Source of the DNA: Nematopogon swammerdamellus
Lineage: Eukaryota > Arthropoda > Insecta > Lepidoptera > Adelidae
Length of the DNA stretch: 64,000 nt
Assembly: GCA_946902875.1 (NCBI GenBank)
Contig: OX336340.1
Location: 15,081,566 to 15,145,565, forward strand
Direction: 5' to 3'
Shown: positions 1 to 11,142 of the stretch, in pieces
Position numbering within the stretch: position 1 is the first letter of the stretch
How the letters are laid out: every line of letters begins with the position of its first letter
The notes under the pieces: generated by a model
Told to the model about the DNA's origin: nothing
The model's database searches: none
The model's input: only the letters and a program-made list of their open reading frames with translations
Position numbers and translations under genes: made by a program

Positions 1-2504
1 AAGCTAAGGAGGCGCCTTCCCCGGAGTTCCCCGCAGCGCTGTCACGGCCCATCCGTCTCCGGAGATAATATCCTTAATTCGGGAGGTTAACAGCTTGTAA
101 TGGAATGTAAGAGTATTACTAATGTCTACGTCGTCGCGTTGCGTAAGCGAGCGAGACGCTCAAGTGCGGTGAGGTAGCGTGGGCAGAGCTGATTACTCAC
201 ATTCATCTTAGCGCGAGTGGAGCCACACCTGTGGACAAGCCGCGCCGAATGTGTAGCGCTTCGCTAATTGAAACGTTCCGGTCCAGAGCTCACCGCGTCG
301 GCCGAGGATTGATGTCGGCTTGTGCAGGAGTGCAGGACGAGAAGGCAATGACGATGAGTGTAACTGTTAATAAAATATTTCATTCATTGGGTTGGGAATG
401 AGCACCGCTAACCGTTAGGTTAGGCTAGGCGCTTAAGGTACCGATGTAGGTTAACAGGTCCGAATAGATAAGGAACTTCTAGAACTTATGCAAGTAAATA
501 TACTGACGGCCTGTGTAAAATTTGACTTAAATATTAGAACTCCGGATCAGAGGTTAAAGTACAGTTTCAAGTTAATTAGTTACATAGCGTGAAATTTGTA
601 CCGACATGCCTTGAGTCACAAATCCTCTCTTCAATGGCGCCTGATGGAAATGAGAAGGCCGGCAGTCCCAGCCCGAGACGCCGGCGATACAATAGAATTT
701 ACACTACAATATAGTGGAGGCGTCAGCCAGTCGTTCCGCGTTGCCGGCGACCCAACAGCTCCATGCTAATCAACACGAACAGAAGTGGCATTATAAGTGG
801 GATGCTTTCAAACCTAATAATAAGCCATTAGGCTTCCCGTAGTCTGCAAATTGTTTTAACTCGCTTTCATAGTGTACGTTTGGTTGGTTGGTCCTACGCT
901 GCCGACGCAACTTCGTGCATCAACTGCAGAAGATTTAATTGTCACGAGGTCACGTTGATGATATAATTCAATATGATCAAAAGAATGCTCTGTTCTGTTT
1001 TATGTACGCGGAAAGAAGACGTTGTCGGTGACAGATTTATTACCGTGCTTTGTTCTCGTGCGTTGCTCACGTGTTGTGTGCTGTTGTGGGGTGGGGGACC
1101 GGGCCGGACTACTGTCCCACCGAAATATACCTACACGTGTTGGACGTACTCCACATCGAGTGAGCGTATATCGGAGATGCAAGTCGCCATACTCGCGAGA
1201 CCCGGTGGAGAATCAATCTTACAGATAGACAATCTCACATCGATCGGCCGGCACCCACAGAACTGCTGAACTCCTACGGAAAGGTTCCATATATATGTAT
1301 ATGCACTCCATATCAGAACAGCGCTCTATTTTTGTTAATCGAGAGTCGAGAGCGAAAGCTCGCGATCGACCGGCTCTGGGAAAATCTTAATTTTGAATCG
1401 CTGCTGCCTCACTGTAGACTTACAAGGTCCAATCGTGTTTATTATTCCGCATTCGAGTAACAGTACTTTGGATTTGATTGTTTTATAGATGACCCTTAAT
1501 TGAACTTCCGTAGATGCATTTTTAAGTGGGTGTAATAAAGGCGAGATGCTCATCGTTACGAAACACGCCTATCGTACGGGTACCTGTGCCTGTGTAGAAA
1601 AGAAGATAAATATCTCGCGTGGGCGAAGCTTTCGTTTCAGAGCTGATGATGTGTCGATGCTGTCGCGATACCTGTGCTCATTGTGTTTTATGTGGTTCGG
1701 TAGCTTATAGTTTTGTTGCAATTACTCTTGCTACTGGAACATCCTAAAGCTGCATCTGATAGTTAACTGATCTGAAAGTACCACATTTACTGTGCCATGT
1801 TTTTTATTTTATTAGTACTACCTATACATACCTAAAGCGATACAAATATTAACTAGAGGTAACTTATGTTGTATATTCTAGCTTCAAAAATAATGCAAAT
1901 CCGAGTTGTATGAAAATGTTGTAATTTAAAATGAAAAATTCTAACTCATGGTAATAATGAGCTTCAGAATGAGTCGGTCTCAAATTCTCGCGCCAAATAG
2001 TCGCGTTAGCTTCTCAATGGACCCAACGATGTACGTCGCCACTCCTAGTGCCCAATGTCCATGATAAGGCACGCACCTTTTGTTGAGTGCTGACCCACTG
2101 CAAAATAAGTAGGTAGTTCTTGGAAGCTGTCTCACGATCGGACGTGGTTTCGTTCCTTGATGTTGTCTGGTGCTCCTTTGTACATACACCTTTTAACAGA
2201 CTTCTGAGGACATATTCCGAGTCTTCCACTACAAATAAAAACGTAATTTATTTATTCGTAGGTCTGCCGTATCTAATAATAATTTTTCCAAACTGAAATT
2301 GTTATGCAGTCCCCGTCGCGTGTGTCACCCGCGTCACTCACACTGCTCAGTCAGTGAGAGGCATGGGCTTGCTTGGGTGAGTGAGAGGAACACGGAGATA
2401 ACTAAAATTAAGTATTGTGCCAGACTCTTATAATTTGTTCGTATGATGGACAATCTGGACCTCGATGTGGACAACAATAATCAATGATAAACTTATATTA
2501 GTAA
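1..2504. other. Non-coding stretch, no gene recognised
   Basis: No reading frame here has recognisable domains, plausible splice phase or codon bias. The first 800 bases are moderately GC-rich with several CpG-rich patches and could belong to an intron or the upstream region of a gene. The 98-residue ORF near 973-1269 overlaps equally long ORFs in two other frames and looks like chance. The 5' exons of GOPC (encoding the usual FRWLD/FDKAF-type start) were looked for here and not found. Confidence 0.5.
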
Positions 2505-2569
2505 CTAGCTGAGCCCGCGGCTCCGCTCGCGTGAAATTCGTATTCCAAAGAAGAATGTAAGTAACTAAG

Positions 2570-2830
2570 GGCGAGGCCGAAGGCCGAGCTGCGTTCAGGT
2601 AATCGATAAACCTTCTTAAAGAAAGTAACTAACTAAGGGCGAGGCCGAAGGCCGAGCTGCTTTCAGGTAAACGATAAATCTTTCTCAAATAAAGGAAGTA
2701 AGTAAGGGCGAGGCCGAAGGCCGAGCTGCGTTCAGGAAGACGATAAACCTTCTGGAAGAAAGGAAGGAACTCAGTGCGAGGCCGAAGGCCGAGCTGCGTT
2801 CAGGTAAACCAAAAACCCTCTTCCGCCTTC
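2570..2830. repeat. ~64-bp minisatellite array, left arm (4 units)
   Basis: Four tandem units share the core GCGAGGCCGAAGGCCGAGCT followed by a 'gcgttcagg' and a 'gataaaccttct' segment. The core holds the palindrome GGCCGAAGGCC/GGCCTTCGGCC. Units run in the opposite sense to the array at 3487-4020, so the two arrays form long imperfect inverted repeats around the ORF. Confidence 0.85.
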
Positions 2831-2943
2831 GGGCCTCGCCCTTAAAGACTTCCTTTCTTCGATAGAATATAATATCGTTTACTCAATCTATTTATTTCAT
2901 AAAAATAAAAAAGTAACATTAATAACTAAAGAATTAAACCTAC

Positions 2944-3312
2944 CTAACAAACATTAAAATAACTATCAAAACGGGCATTTTCAAATGTTCTTAGAGCACT
3001 TGCGGCATTACCCCGCTGGATGGCAAGGCTAACCTTTTGAATGAAGTACATAAGCCCTTGATGACGGGACACCAGTTGCGTCAACCAGCTCAAGCCTCTT
3101 TTGGCTTCACTGCTCCACGGACCGAGGGTTTCAACCGCAAACGCAACAAATTCGAAATCTTGAATTATATTTCTATATTTGCTGCGTTTGAGGCTCTCCG
3201 CCCCAGCCTCGGCCGCGCCAGCCGCTCTTAAAGATGTCCTAACGTGACTTGGAGCCAATGTGAGAACAAAAGTGGCGTCCCACATCAAAGAACTACCCTT
3301 AGTCCATGGCAC
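2944..3312 (-). CDS. Transposon ORF with restriction-endonuclease-like signature (left copy)
   Basis: This 122-residue ORF is nearly identical to the one at 60627-60995, with one residue changed (RTSLRAAG here, RTSSRAAG there). The frame stays open upstream of the ATG for about 30 codons and encodes an EPRGYSRLDGKRPDA stretch. The pattern RPD...WDAT...KY...F.PFAVETLGPW-like (here VAFAVETLGPW) followed by IQRGNA is one I know from C-terminal parts of reverse-transcriptase-type mobile proteins in invertebrates. It resembles a PD-(D/E)xK nuclease core; that reading is inference. No reverse transcriptase is attached. It is most likely a captured or degenerate domain whose frame remains intact. 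Confidence 0.6.
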   Translation of the reverse strand: MPWTKGSSLMWDATFVLTLAPSHVRTSLRAAGAAEAGAESLKRSKYRNIIQDFEFVAFAVETLGPWSSEAKRGLSWLTQLVSRHQGLMYFIQKVSLAIQRGNAASALRTFENARFDSYFNVC

Positions 3313-3486
3313 TAAGGTGATAGCATCGGGCCTCTTTCCATCCAGCCGGGAATAACCGCGAGGTTCTAGGATGCACGGTATATTTGCCGTTAGAAGCGTG
3401 GACTTTATAATAAAATTTAAATTAAATTAAACTCACTCTTAATATTAACTCAATCTTAATATTAATTAACTTTATTCGAGATGGTT

Positions 3487-4020
3487 TAGCTTCTTCCTGA
3501 ACGCAGCTCGGCCTTCGGCCTCGCCCTTAGTTACTTGCTTTCTTTGAGATGGTTTATCATTTGTCAGAACGTAGCTCGGCCTTCGGCCTCGCCTTAGTTG
3601 CTTACTTTCTTCAAGATGGTTTAGCTTCTTCCTGAACGCAGCTCGGCCTTCGGCCTCGCCCTTAGTTACTTGCTTTCTTCGAGATGCTTTTTCAATTATC
3701 CGAACGTAGCTCGGCCTTCGGCCTCGCCTTAGTTACTTACTTTCTTCAAGATGGTTTAGCTTCTTCCTGAACGCAGTTCGGCCTGCGGCCTCGCCCATAG
3801 TTACTTACTTTCTTCGAGAAGGTTTATGGTCTTCCAGAATAGAGCTCGGCCTTCGGCCTCGCCCTTAGTTACTTACTTTCTTCAAGAATATTTTTCTTCT
3901 TCCTGAACTCAGCTCCGCCTTCCGCCTCCCCTTAGTTACTTTCATCGAGAAAGAATATCGTTTACGTGAGCGCAGATCAGCCTTCGGGCCCGCCTTTAGT
4001 TACTTACTTTCTTTTTTTTA
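3487..4020. repeat. ~64-bp minisatellite array, right arm (8-9 units)
   Basis: Eight to nine tandem units of the same repeat as at 2570-2830 appear here in reverse complement (core AGCTCGGCCTTCGGCCTCGC). Units differ by a few substitutions and the last ones are degenerate. The right copy of the element (60030-60440) has lost part of this array. Confidence 0.85.
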
Positions 4021-4816
4021 AATACGAATTTCACGCGAGCGAAGCCGCGGGCAACAGATATATAAATTTTATTGCACCAATGACAGCGACATAACTTCGA
4101 CTTTCAATTATTATTTTTATTTATCAAACAATTTGTCACCGGCCAGCTCACGTCGAGATGACAGTTCTCCGTTGTCAACATGACATTTAAAATAGTTTTT
4201 TACCTTTACTTTGGATTACGTGATTTTTATTATATTTTTTAATTATTATGTTCATCCGGGATATACACTGTCACTATAAAAAGTTTCGTCAAATTCCGTT
4301 CAGTGGTTTTTGCGAGATGCGCGTACAAATAGACATTTTTGCATTTACGATTTTATGATATGTATAGAAAGAATAGATATGTATAGACTTTTGTGTTCAA
4401 GTTATAAAAAAGAAGAACTGTCATTTTCGTTGTATCTACTTATTTTTAAATTTCGAATGAATATTTTATTCAAATTGTATTTGCTGACAGTTCTCAAGAT
4501 ATAATTATGCACTTTGGACTACGTGATTTTAAACGCGCAATAATGTTTATAATTGTAATTTTTTTTTTATTTTTGTTATTTTTTTTTACGTATTATGTTA
4601 ACCCGGCATATAAACTGCCACTATACAAAGTTTCGTCTAATTCCGTTCAGTGGTTTTTGCGTGATGCGCGTACAGACAAACAAACAAACAAACAAAAATT
4701 TTAAAAACTGTTCTAACATGTTCAGTATCTCATTTTAAGCCACCCTGGTTAGTTTTTTTCCGAATACATTCAATGTACAGACTTTCTTACCTCTACGATT
4801 TTATTATATGTATAGA

Positions 4817-6990
4817 TATGTATTTTTGTAAAGGATTTGTTTTATAGTGTTCTGTAGGTATTTTAAAAGAAGTTTCTCAATGAACATAACATCCACACTA
4901 AACCTTATGTTTAACATAAAACCTGTTTAATGTAGTCCAATATAGCACACTCAGATTTTTCAACATCGAATTGACTGATTGATAATACTTCGAAACAGCG
5001 TCTATACTTGACCTTTTTGTTCACCCCACAAAGGAAAGGGGTCAAGTTCGGTGTTCCCCTGATCCCTGCGGTTCTGCTGTAACTTTGTTGCGATGCGGTC
5101 ATTCAACTTATCAACTTTTGTATACATACATACATATCACACGCCATATCCAGACAATCGGGGTAAGCAGAGTACCTTTTGTATGTACCTACTTAAGTAG
5201 TAACTAGCTTTTGCCCGCGGCTTCGCTCGCGGTAGACTCGGTTTAATAGCAAATCAGATTAAACGCAAATATTATATTATAATAAATAATTGCTTCTCTT
5301 ATATTCTCTCTCTCTCCTGTCCATACTATACTTTCTTTGATACAGCTCAGCCCTATGGCTATTTAGCGTGATGGTTTATAGCCTATAGTGAGCCTCAAGA
5401 ACAATTCTTACCATTGGTGCAAACCGCATCAAAATCTCTTCAGTGGTTCCAGATTTTACTTCAAACATACAGACAGACGTTCCCATTTATAAGAAGTAGA
5501 GTAGAAATTTTTCTACGTTTCCTTTACCCCAACCAACACCCAAAATACCAAACGTTATTTACGATTCTAGGCATTCCAAAGGCCAAACAAACGCCACCGC
5601 CATCCGTGATCCATACTTTCCTACATCGTGTCCATACAAACCGATTTGAAATGATTTGAACCTATGGTGTTTTTTTTGTCAATCATCTTTTTAATACATT
5701 CTGGCCAGTGTCATGTAAATGGACGAAGAAAACAAAAGAAACAAACGTCACGTCAACAAAAAAAATTTTTTTTTCGTTCTTCCAATAATTGGAAAGTCGA
5801 GCCCATACAGCCAAGTGCAGTGTTTATTAAATAATATACGAAACCAACCAAAGAAATGTCACGACTTATTCATATACTTTGTTTTTTGTTTTCCTAAAAT
5901 AGGCTACTTACGCTGGGATCTGCTGAACAGCAAATTGAACAATCTGCTGATGTCGAGATTGACCGTGCTCTACTCACAAAGTAGCCGCGACCAGTGTTTC
6001 CACTTTAACTGTTTCAAGCCCTATCGATATTGTTGCTGTTTTGTCAGTCAGTCAGTCAGCGTGTAAGCGTCCACTGCTGGACATACGCCTCTCCAATTTT
6101 CCTCCAGTCCTCCCGACCTTCAGCGATACGGAACCACTGCTTTCCGCCGACGTGCTTGATGTCATCGTCCCACCTGGCGGGTGGTCTTCCCACACTCCGT
6201 TTTCCTGTCCACGGCCGCCAGTGTGCAGTGACAGTGACAGTTTTATCGTCAATTCCAAATTTCTTTTTAGTCTGTGTCGCTTGACCGCGGCAGTAGTTTC
6301 AGAACAACCAATGAAAATTACCATTAAAAACAGTAGGCAGACAGACATAATTTTATTGTTTCTAACCCTATCGATATTGTTACTGTTTTATCGTCAGCTC
6401 CAAATTTCTTTTTAGTCTGTCTCTCGACCGCGGCATTAGTTCCAGAACAACCAATGAAAATGAGCCTAGAAAATAGTAGGCATACAGACAGATAGATGAT
6501 AGATAGACAGATGATGATATATGTCATCGATAGAGTCGATATCGAGATTGTTACAATTTTATCGTTTTATGTTTTATTTGTTTTACTGTTAGTATCGATA
6601 GTCTCACTATTAGTATAGAACATCAACTTAACTCGGTACTCTACTTAAGTGTAAACCGGGCTCAAAGAAATGTCACGACTTTATCATATTTTGACATAGG
6701 CTGACATAGACAATGAATTCGCTCTCTTTTGGCTCGAAATTCAAATATATGCGATTTTATTTTGCTTATTATACAAAAATTACACAACCAATATAATATT
6801 TTCTCAAGTTTTTCACGATTCCCGAGGTCAAGGAATGGAGTTACATACAAATTCCCAAGAAATAGTGCGCCGTTTGGGAGAAACGGTGTCCGAAAGTTTC
6901 GTAGAGCGCCATCCCGCTCTGTCTCGTTTTTTATCTCGTTCTGGTTTTTCGATTTTATATTATAGATTCCAGGTATCATTGTGTCTCAGG
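4817..6990. other. Repeat-rich non-coding stretch
   Basis: No gene is seen. At 5205 a second, partial Helitron 3' end in minus orientation starts (CTAG after A, then the cccgcggcttcgctcgcg end) and may run to about 5490. Around 6040-6200 there is a common lepidopteran repeat with the 'ccactgctggacatacgcctctcc' phrase. A direct duplication of about 110 bp follows (about 6232-6330 and 6381-6480, sharing 'aaatttctttttagtctgt' and 'ccagaacaaccaatgaaaat'). Confidence 0.6.
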
Positions 6991-7548
6991 CTTTTTTTTG
7001 TATGTAATCCGGTATGGTTGGATGAGTGGGAGGGGCCAAAGCACATGCTCCGACCAGCCTATATCACCTCCGAGAAGGTAGGTAGGTGCCATATCGGAGA
7101 CTTCCTTGTATTGCTGACTATACTGGACTAGAGAACACAGCCGAGGCTGCTATGCGGCGATCTTCCACCCAGTCGGCTACAATTTGAGCCTACCACCTTT
7201 TTTTTTTTTTTTTTTTTATGGAACCTCACACGGTTGGCTACATCACCTACAACATTCGTGATGTCAGCCCATAACACAGGGTGAACTAGGTGCCATGTCA
7301 CTGCTTCCCTTCATTTCATGTCGGCTACACTAAAGGGGCCGTAAGTAGTCCGTACACCTAGTAAGGGGCAAGGAAAGGGACCTAAAATTTTACACCGGTT
7401 CCGAACGGGTGAAGCAGCAGGGGTAGGTAAGGTATGCACGTAGATTTTTCCGTCAGAAAAAACTCATTGGTACACATCGACCTGATTCGAACCTCGGACC
7501 TCTCGCACGAGAAGCCGACGCCCAGACCACTCGGCCACTCGCCGCTTG
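6991..7548 (-). mobile_element. SINE-A copy, interrupted by SINE-B
   Basis: Read on the minus strand, this starts with a tRNA-like head (the internal promoter B box GGTTCGAATC-type lies near 7482-7492) and ends in a short A run at about 6992. It matches the copies at 20717, 26527, 40100 and 61558. A SINE-B piece (7199-7359) is inserted in the body, flanked by a short repeated 'cacct'. Confidence 0.8.
7199..7359 (-). mobile_element. SINE-B 3' fragment inserted in SINE-A
   Basis: The piece begins with a T run (the tail on the minus strand). It then matches the family phrase 'acggttggctacatcacctac...gtgatgtcagcccataacac...gaactaggtg'. The flanking SINE-A is continuous if this piece is removed. 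Confidence 0.8.
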
Positions 7549-7985
7549 ACGTTGAGGCTGTTACTTTTTTGACGCATTGCTTACATAGGTAAGCAACGCG
7601 TAATTCTATGAATACTAGGAGCTGAATAGACATTTTTGGAGTTCGTGAAGATGTTTTAAAGACTGATACTCTGTGAAATTTCACCACGTGTGACTTGTGC
7701 GACGGAATTGCTGACTTTCTGACGGAATGGTTTGGAGGAGCTGTTTAACGCGATTTCGCCGTCGCGTCCCCATTCCACCTCCATGGGCATCGTTAGACAC
7801 CTACTTGTAGGTGAAAGGTAGACACATGCATGTCGTGCTATCCATAAAAAAAATTGCTGACTTATGTGAACTGAAATCGGTTGAATTTAGTACGCTTATT
7901 GTTAAAAGAAATTATGGAATCTTTTTATTCATTTATTTATAGATATAACAACATCAACTGGTACAGTATTGTACCATAGGAAATT
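7549..7985. other. Non-coding stretch
   Basis: No gene, RNA or clear mobile element end is seen. A short phrase 'gcatgcatgtcgt' resembles one near 46872 and may mark an old repeat. Confidence 0.4.
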
Positions 7986-8648
7986 TGTTTTTATTTTTTA
8001 TTTTTATTTTATTTATTCAATAATCATACAGTACATAACTAAACAATTAATATAAAATATTAAACAAACTATAAACCAGCTAAGATTAAACAAAAAAAAG
8101 TATGATGCTAACTTAAAAAGACACAATTTTATTGTAAACAAAATGTCAAAAGAGAATAACATAACTATGACCCAAACTAATATATTTATGCGAAAATAAA
8201 TCAAATATTAAAGGAGAAAAAAAATATTATAAACTTAATCATAAGCTAATGAAACACTACGAGTATAATGTTTTTAAGATTATCGTGAAAGATGTCAAAA
8301 TGAGAAAATTTATTATTATAAGTTAGACAAGAGCGGAGAAGGAAAACATTACTAATGTAGTTACAATTACTTTTAGGAATATTAAATAAATTACCAGAAC
8401 GTGTGCGAAATTTCGGACATCGGAAATTAATTTTGCTGAGTAAGTGGGGAGAATCAACTTTATTGTTTAGTATTTTATGCAGTAACCTAACATCTGTAAC
8501 CATTCGACGTTCAGTCAACGAAGTTAATTTCTTAAATTGAGTGCCACACCGAAAAGATAGATGCTTAAGAAGTTTGTTCTGATTTTTTTCGATAGATTGA
8601 ATATAAACTTTATTATACATCAATTCATCACATTCTTGCACAAAATTT
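7986..8648 (-). pseudogene. 5'-truncated LINE, reverse-transcriptase C-terminal end
   Basis: A minus-strand frame (about 8246-8641, 131 codons) has the pattern LTERRMVTDVRLLHKILNNK...DSPHLLSKI...R then FR-type residues. This matches the region after the polymerase domain in jockey/RTE-type non-LTR retrotransposons. It is followed by a 3' untranslated stretch ending in an A-rich tail (T-rich at 7986-8020 on the plus strand). The 5' part is missing, as expected from incomplete reverse transcription. The same domain occurs at 16194-16870 with different sequence, so these are two families or old copies. Confidence 0.7.
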
Positions 8649-9300
8649 AAATAATATATCCATGATCCTCAAAAATAAGCAATAAGAGAGACTCATACAC
8701 ACACCTATTACTTATTTTAAAGAAATACATTTTAACTATTTTGCGCAAAAATACGAGTAAACAAACCATAAACCAATAATAATGAAGATAAACAACAATT
8801 AAATAAAAAAACAAAGACAGAAAAGTGAAAACCATATTATATAAAAAAGAAACAGTAAAAACAAATAGCTAACTAGGAAAGAAACAAATGAAACAGGAAT
8901 GGCAAAAAGTACAAATAACAATTCCAAATGGTGACAAGTGCAAGGAGCTTAGCCGGAAGCAGCGGCGACTCCTCTCAGTTGGCGAGGTTGGCGCCGCCAA
9001 ACCAAATAAAATGAATGACACCATTAATACAGAAGTATCAGGCTAAAATAAATGTGAAAAAATTTCGGAGTTATATTATTTATGTCATATAATCCACGAT
9101 TAATAAGATAAAACGTCAATCCCGTACCCGTTACATAATTTGAAATTTCGCGCGCGTCAAACGCGGGCGACGACGAATGACGACACATCAAGGCATTCAT
9201 TGGCCGGTTGGCTACATTTTGAAGCGCCATCGTATTCCATACAAGGCGGAAGCGACCGATGTCCCCCCCGTCCCGCGCGGACCCGCTGATCAGCCTTTCG
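8649..9300. other. AT-rich non-coding stretch grading into CpG-rich DNA
   Basis: 8649-8930 is A-rich and may be an older part of the LINE at 7986-8648. From about 9120 the DNA becomes CpG-rich. No gene is seen. Confidence 0.4.
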
Positions 9301-9600
9301 AGTTGGCGCAGCGGGGAGTGCATTTAGTGACGCGGTAGCGAGTAGAGCGAGCTAGCGAGCGAGCTAGGTGTGTGTGTTGCGTGTGCGGGTATGTGTGTGC
9401 GCGCTGCGACCACACGACGAGTATTCTTGTGCTGTGCGACGTGCGATGCGATGCGACTAGCGAGCTAGGCTAGGTGTGTTGTGTGCGCGTATGTGTGCGC
9501 ATTGGCTCGCGAGTTGATAGCTGCATATATTCCGTTATGTATGTATGGACTTTGTATGGATGAATCCTGTGCAGTGTTGTTAAATTTAAAGTGATTTATT
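9301..9600 (+). promoter_or_regulatory. CpG/GT-rich possible promoter and 5' leader
   Basis: This stretch is rich in CpG and in GTGTGTGCG runs and lies just upstream of the small ORF at 9611. It could be the promoter and leader of that transcript. No TATA box or initiator can be assigned with confidence. Confidence 0.3.
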
Positions 9601-9610
9601 GGTAATTATA

Positions 9611-9796
9611 ATGGCAAACTCCTACCGAGCTATCTACGGAGCACTCAAGGACAAGAGAGACTCAGTAATTTGGCACTCTTACATATCTGTGGAAAAGGAG
9701 TTGCTAACAAAATTGAGGAAGAAAGAAGATTTTCACGATCGAGTCATCGAAAATTTCTTGTCTGTGGAACGAAGAGTGGACTTCATGTACAAATAA
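9611..9796 (+). CDS. Candidate small protein, 61 residues
   Basis: The ORF starts at an ATG with A at -3 and G at +4, a good insect start context, and ends with TAA that overlaps an AATAAA. The product is charged and looks helical: it opens MANSYRAIYG, continues with a KDKRDSV segment and ends ERRVDFMYK. It has no cysteine-rich, signal or membrane segment. It does not match a family I recognise. The upstream CpG/GT-rich block and downstream AATAAA signals (9791, 9914) would suit a short mRNA. A chance ORF, or the first coding exon of a longer gene, cannot be excluded. Confidence 0.4.
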   Translation: MANSYRAIYGALKDKRDSVIWHSYISVEKELLTKLRKKEDFHDRVIENFLSVERRVDFMYK

Positions 9797-10900
9797 AATG
9801 TAACAATTCAAGCTTGTATGCCTGTCTCGTCGTCGTCGTGCCAGAGGAGACGTCGCTGTTGTCGGGTGCAACTCGACAGCTTTGACACAACCAGTAGGTA
9901 CCTATCTACAGACAAATAAATCGTAAGTGAGCAAAATAAATCATTTAAACTATATATTATAAACTATCTATATCGTAATCGTCTTTCAGTTTTTGAACTC
10001 ATTGTGGTAGAAATAAATTAACGCGTAGGTACCTAAGTTATGAAATTATGAAAAAAAAAAATCCTTAGCCAGAGCCAACCCAATATTCAGGACCAGGAGT
10101 CGCCGCTGGCCGGAAGTTAGGCAAGAAGTGTGCTTTAAAAGTTAGGAATTGAACTCTTTTACACTGTACAAGATGCTCAAATCCATATCAATCGACGTCT
10201 TGTTGTACCAACTGAGGGAGCTGTATAGAAATGATTGAGTTGAGAATAGGTACTACCTACGTTATTTATTTATCTTTGTTGTCACTGAATCCAGCAAAAG
10301 GAATGTTCAACAATAGCCGGCCTGAGTGGCAGGGCAGGGTGGTTCAACTCGACACGCGCTTGGATCTCGTTTCCTCCCGCGCTCGACTTCCGTTCCGGCA
10401 TCGCGCGTCGTCTCCATATACATTTCGTCAGCAGTCGCCGCACGTTTATTGTTCTTCAGAGATCTGAAATTAGGGTGACCCTGTACCTATACCATTACAG
10501 AAATATCGAAAAGAACTTTTGAATATTCCAAAGATCTTCGGAATTTCTCTGATCATTTTGTATCAAGATCAAAAGGGTGAAATTCCTCCGACTTGGATAG
10601 TTAATTAAATAAAACTACATAGTAACTGGCAGACTATTCTTCGGAGCTTCAAAGCGATTGCGAAATAAACGACGCGCCAATGTAATTTAACAGGATTCCT
10701 CGGCTAATGCGTGCACGCCGCAGACGCAGTCGCGCCGAGTGCATTGCCGCCTCCGCTGCCTCCGCGCCGCGCCGGCGCATCATTCTCGCTACATTCTCCG
10801 CGTCATGCGCTTCATAGCTCGCAGTGCCGCCCAAGTGCATTCATATAAGGACGACGCTCCACCGAGTGATTTAGACGTCGTCGTTGTCGGTGTCAATTTC
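9797..10900. other. Non-coding stretch with CpG-rich 3' part
   Basis: 9797-10640 holds no recognised gene. 10640-10860 is CpG-rich with a TATA-like 'catataagg' at about 10842, about 60 bp upstream of the ATG at 10901. It may be a promoter for the candidate exons there. Confidence 0.4.
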
Positions 10901-11142
10901 ATGGCCGATTTGAAGCTGGGTGGTCTGCGTGAGTCATGCATAACATGACGAGTACGAGTGTGATATTGAACGGTGTCCATTGACATTTCATGAATGGTTG
11001 TGTGATCTTTCAATTTAGGTGTTTACAACGCTGCGCTCGCGCTGGTCCGATCGAACACTTTGGAACTTGAGGACAGAGCACTGCGGGGCGGCCCGAAGCG
11101 GCGGCGTGTGAATCGTTTCATGCACGCTGTATCATACGTTAG
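10901..11142 (+). CDS. Candidate 5' coding exons of an unidentified transcript
   Basis: Exon A (10901-10928) begins with ATG in a MADLKLGGL reading and ends at a strong donor, C|gtgagt, in phase 1. Exon B (11019-11142) follows an acceptor tttcaatttag, continues in the same frame (VYNAALALVRSNTLELEDR, then a basic GGPKRRRVNR stretch) and ends at AG|gtaatt in phase 2. Phase agreement across the 90-bp intron and the CpG-rich upstream block are the support. The protein start is not one I recognise. It does not resemble the usual GOPC N-terminus, and its phase does not join directly to the GOPC exon at 14848. An alternative donor TAC|gttagg would be in phase 0. Confidence 0.35.

Larger units (their letters stand above)
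2505..4816 (-). mobile_element. Helitron-like composite element, left copy
   Basis: On the minus strand the element starts with TC (complement of 4815-4816) and ends with CTAG (2505-2508), between a flanking A and T. These are Helitron hallmarks. The inner part (about 2511-4055) is bounded by two inverted copies of a roughly 30-bp GC-rich end. Between them are inverted arrays of a ~64-bp repeat and a central minus-strand ORF. The outer part (4056-4816) holds two repeats of a 'ttccgttcagtggtttttgcg' type stretch. A near-identical copy in opposite orientation lies at 59209-61434 but lacks about 86 bp of one array. That this is a Helitron is inferred from the termini; no Rep/helicase is present, so it is non-autonomous. 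Confidence 0.75.

Noticed and set aside
973..1269. 98-codon ORF
   Set aside because: It overlaps ORFs of similar size in other frames and on the other strand, has no family motif and no splice-supported continuation.
3487..4020. CRISPR-like array of regular repeats
   Set aside because: Repeats are directly adjacent with no unique spacers, in a eukaryotic mobile element.
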